From Polytrichum commune (taxonomy: Eukaryota > Streptophyta > Polytrichopsida > Polytrichales > Polytrichaceae): 60,000 nt of DNA. Numbering within the stretch: position 1 is the stretch's first letter; every line of letters starts with the position of its first letter. Under the pieces are notes generated by a model that searched no databases, was not told where the DNA came from, and worked only from the letters and a program-made list of their open reading frames with translations. The translations under genes and the position numbers were made by a program. The stretch spans positions 21,020,001 through 21,080,000 of the forward strand of contig OX485806.1 of NCBI GenBank assembly GCA_950295325.1, in the 5' to 3' direction. This document shows positions 58,355 through 60,000 of this stretch, one piece after another.

Positions 58355-60000
58355 GGAGAAAGCCAGAGTGTTTGTAGTGTAAATTTGTCATTCTTATTCT
58401 TTTCTAGCCACCAGTTGGATGTTTGATGTTGGTTGTAAAATGTTGAATTGGTCTTTCCCAGAAAGTCAAACAAGGCACTAGTAGGATTGGGAAGTCACAT
58501 CTTGTATTGAAGAGCTGCTGCATATGTAGCTGTTGCCTTGTTGCATTAACATGTGATCAACCTGTTTCTGATGTTCTCCTGTACATGGCTTTACAGTTCC
58601 CACTTTTTCACTTCTTTGTTTTCAAAGCATCTAGTCAGGTGGCAACAGATGCAGCATGAACAAACTCCTGAAATTGAAGTACTGGGTGATGTAATTCTAG
58701 CATCATCATGGGGTCATCATGAATCAATTCTGCTTTGGCATGAATTGTCCATCCTACATATGCCTTTTCAATATATAAGGTAGATGTGTTTTAGTTGGTT
58801 TGTTTTTGCTGTTTGTCATGATTCTTAACTTGGATTTCAGTGTTAGGATTTTTCTTGGACCCATGAATGTGATATGATATTTTAGCAACAATTTGTGGAA
58901 TTATCTGTCAAATCATCTTACCTCGCATGTTGCTGCTATGAGTTGTAAAAGTCAGAAGTGCCAGAGCCATAAAATGATCAAGTGGGTCCCTCAATGATGT
59001 TGACTATATGGACAAGTTAACAAATTTCAAGCACGTAGTCCAATCTCATCTAAACACATGTCTATTTGCTGCTATTCTTAGATCCACACCTAACCACACA
59101 CCACTCAAATGTAGGTGTCTTATTAAGATAAATAACTGAATCAGCCTCATCTACATTAAAGAAGATGCCTCAAAAGTCCCAACAGATTAATGCCTCTTAA
59201 TGTGAGGGATTTGTAAGTAACCAATGTCTAACAATGTATGACAAATTTGTAGTCATTACTACTTACACAGTAGTCATACCACAGCATTGTGAGCTTGCCA
59301 TTTGATATTGCATAAATCACTTCTTGAATGGATCACTTACTGAACTATGAGGATGAGGGTGGAAGAACACACTGTTCCATCATTTCATGTGTTTTTTGTA
59401 GGTGAACCTAGAGCTTCAATGATGCTTTAAAATAGTCATACTCTTGATGCAGTGCAACTCTGCTCAATGATTGAGACTTATTGCCACTTGGCATAGGTCC
59501 ATGGCCACACCTATGTTGGAGTCTCCACTCACTTGTCCTTGTCAAGGTGTGCTATGTAGTGGACGGACGAGACTTGTATGTGAGCAGTGAGCGGAGAGCG
59601 GAGAGCGGTGATTTGGAGAGCGGAGAGCGGGAATGGTGTAAAAATAGGAAAAAATCTATATTAAATTTAGAATGTCCTTAAAATAGTACAAGAATATACT
59701 TAAAATATTCCATATTCTGCCAGAAATAGAAAAAATTTGGGACCTATTTCCGTGGAATGTGTAGGCACTAAATAAAATAAATGCCCTGAATTTGAAATGG
59801 TCTGATTTAGTTTGGGAACCGTGAAGTGCAAAAATGATAGTAAAATTGTGATATAATAAATAAGTAGATGATGAAAACCAAGGATGATCCCAAGATGTAT
59901 AGAGACACATGATACAGTTGAGTATTGTAATCCAACATTTTGAGCTGAATAAAAATAATCCATGTGATTATATTTATTATATTATTGAGCTGACAATCTT
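58355..60000. other. PPR 3' region and AT-rich intergenic DNA
   Basis: The first few hundred bases probably hold the PPR 3'UTR. Around 59583-59628 a short GAGCGGA-type repeat occurs in several copies. No gene was recognised up to the window end. Confidence 0.45.

Noticed and set aside
1-60000. tRNA, rRNA or snoRNA genes
   Set aside because: No cloverleaf, A/B box pair or rRNA-like stretch was noticed by eye; a covariance-model scan could still find small RNAs.

Overview
The window is nuclear DNA of a land plant. It carries cytosolic ribosomal protein genes with telo-box promoters, a spliced SRFR1 gene, an intron-containing P-class PPR gene, an LRR receptor-like relic, Ty1/copia debris and many PIF/Harbinger-type MITEs. 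Multi-exon PPR genes are commoner in non-seed plants, so a bryophyte or other seed-free lineage is my best guess. That placement is inference, not shown by the sequence. All gene models were assembled by hand from splice sites, reading phase and family similarity.

Layout: (1) 153-899, minus: 5' part of RPS13 (uS15), running off the left edge. (2) 1296-3319: a complete but frameshifted Tc1-type (DD34E) transposon with TA target duplications, about 400 bp upstream of RPS13. (3) 3322-8540: gene-poor sequence with a foldback at 5108-5290 and microsatellites. (4) 8780-9736, plus: RPL35A (eL33), four coding exons and a likely 3'UTR intron. (5) 12143-26500, minus: a complete 26-exon SRFR1 homologue (933 aa), with a MITE in intron 21 and a three-copy tandem repeat in intron 1. 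(6) 26.7-32.8 kb: transposon-rich intergenic DNA with a hAT-like MITE, several Harbinger-like MITEs and a decayed copia element that keeps its 3' LTR and has a MITE inserted in its polymerase region. (7) 32846-33793, minus: secreted proline-rich protein with an unrecognised C-terminal domain. (8) 36045-38530, minus: broken LRR receptor-like gene. (9) 39493-40084: another MITE. 41.2-42.06 kb: GC-rich, probably repeat-derived block. (10) 42161-52779: a putative 10.6-kb PIF/Harbinger element with a Myb/SANT-like ORF, a DDE transposase ORF on the opposite strand carrying three stops, exon-like material between them and a nested MITE. (11) 53262-58354, plus: six-exon gene for a 14-repeat P-class PPR protein, with tandem repeats just upstream and in intron 1. 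(12) 58.4-60 kb: AT-rich, no gene recognised.

The host genes are functionally unrelated: translation (RPS13, RPL35A), immune regulation (SRFR1), probable organelle RNA processing (PPR) and extracellular proteins. The unifying theme is mobile DNA. A large, mutationally silenced Harbinger-type element sits in the same window as several MITE families that share GGGCC-like ends and 3-bp TNA target duplications.
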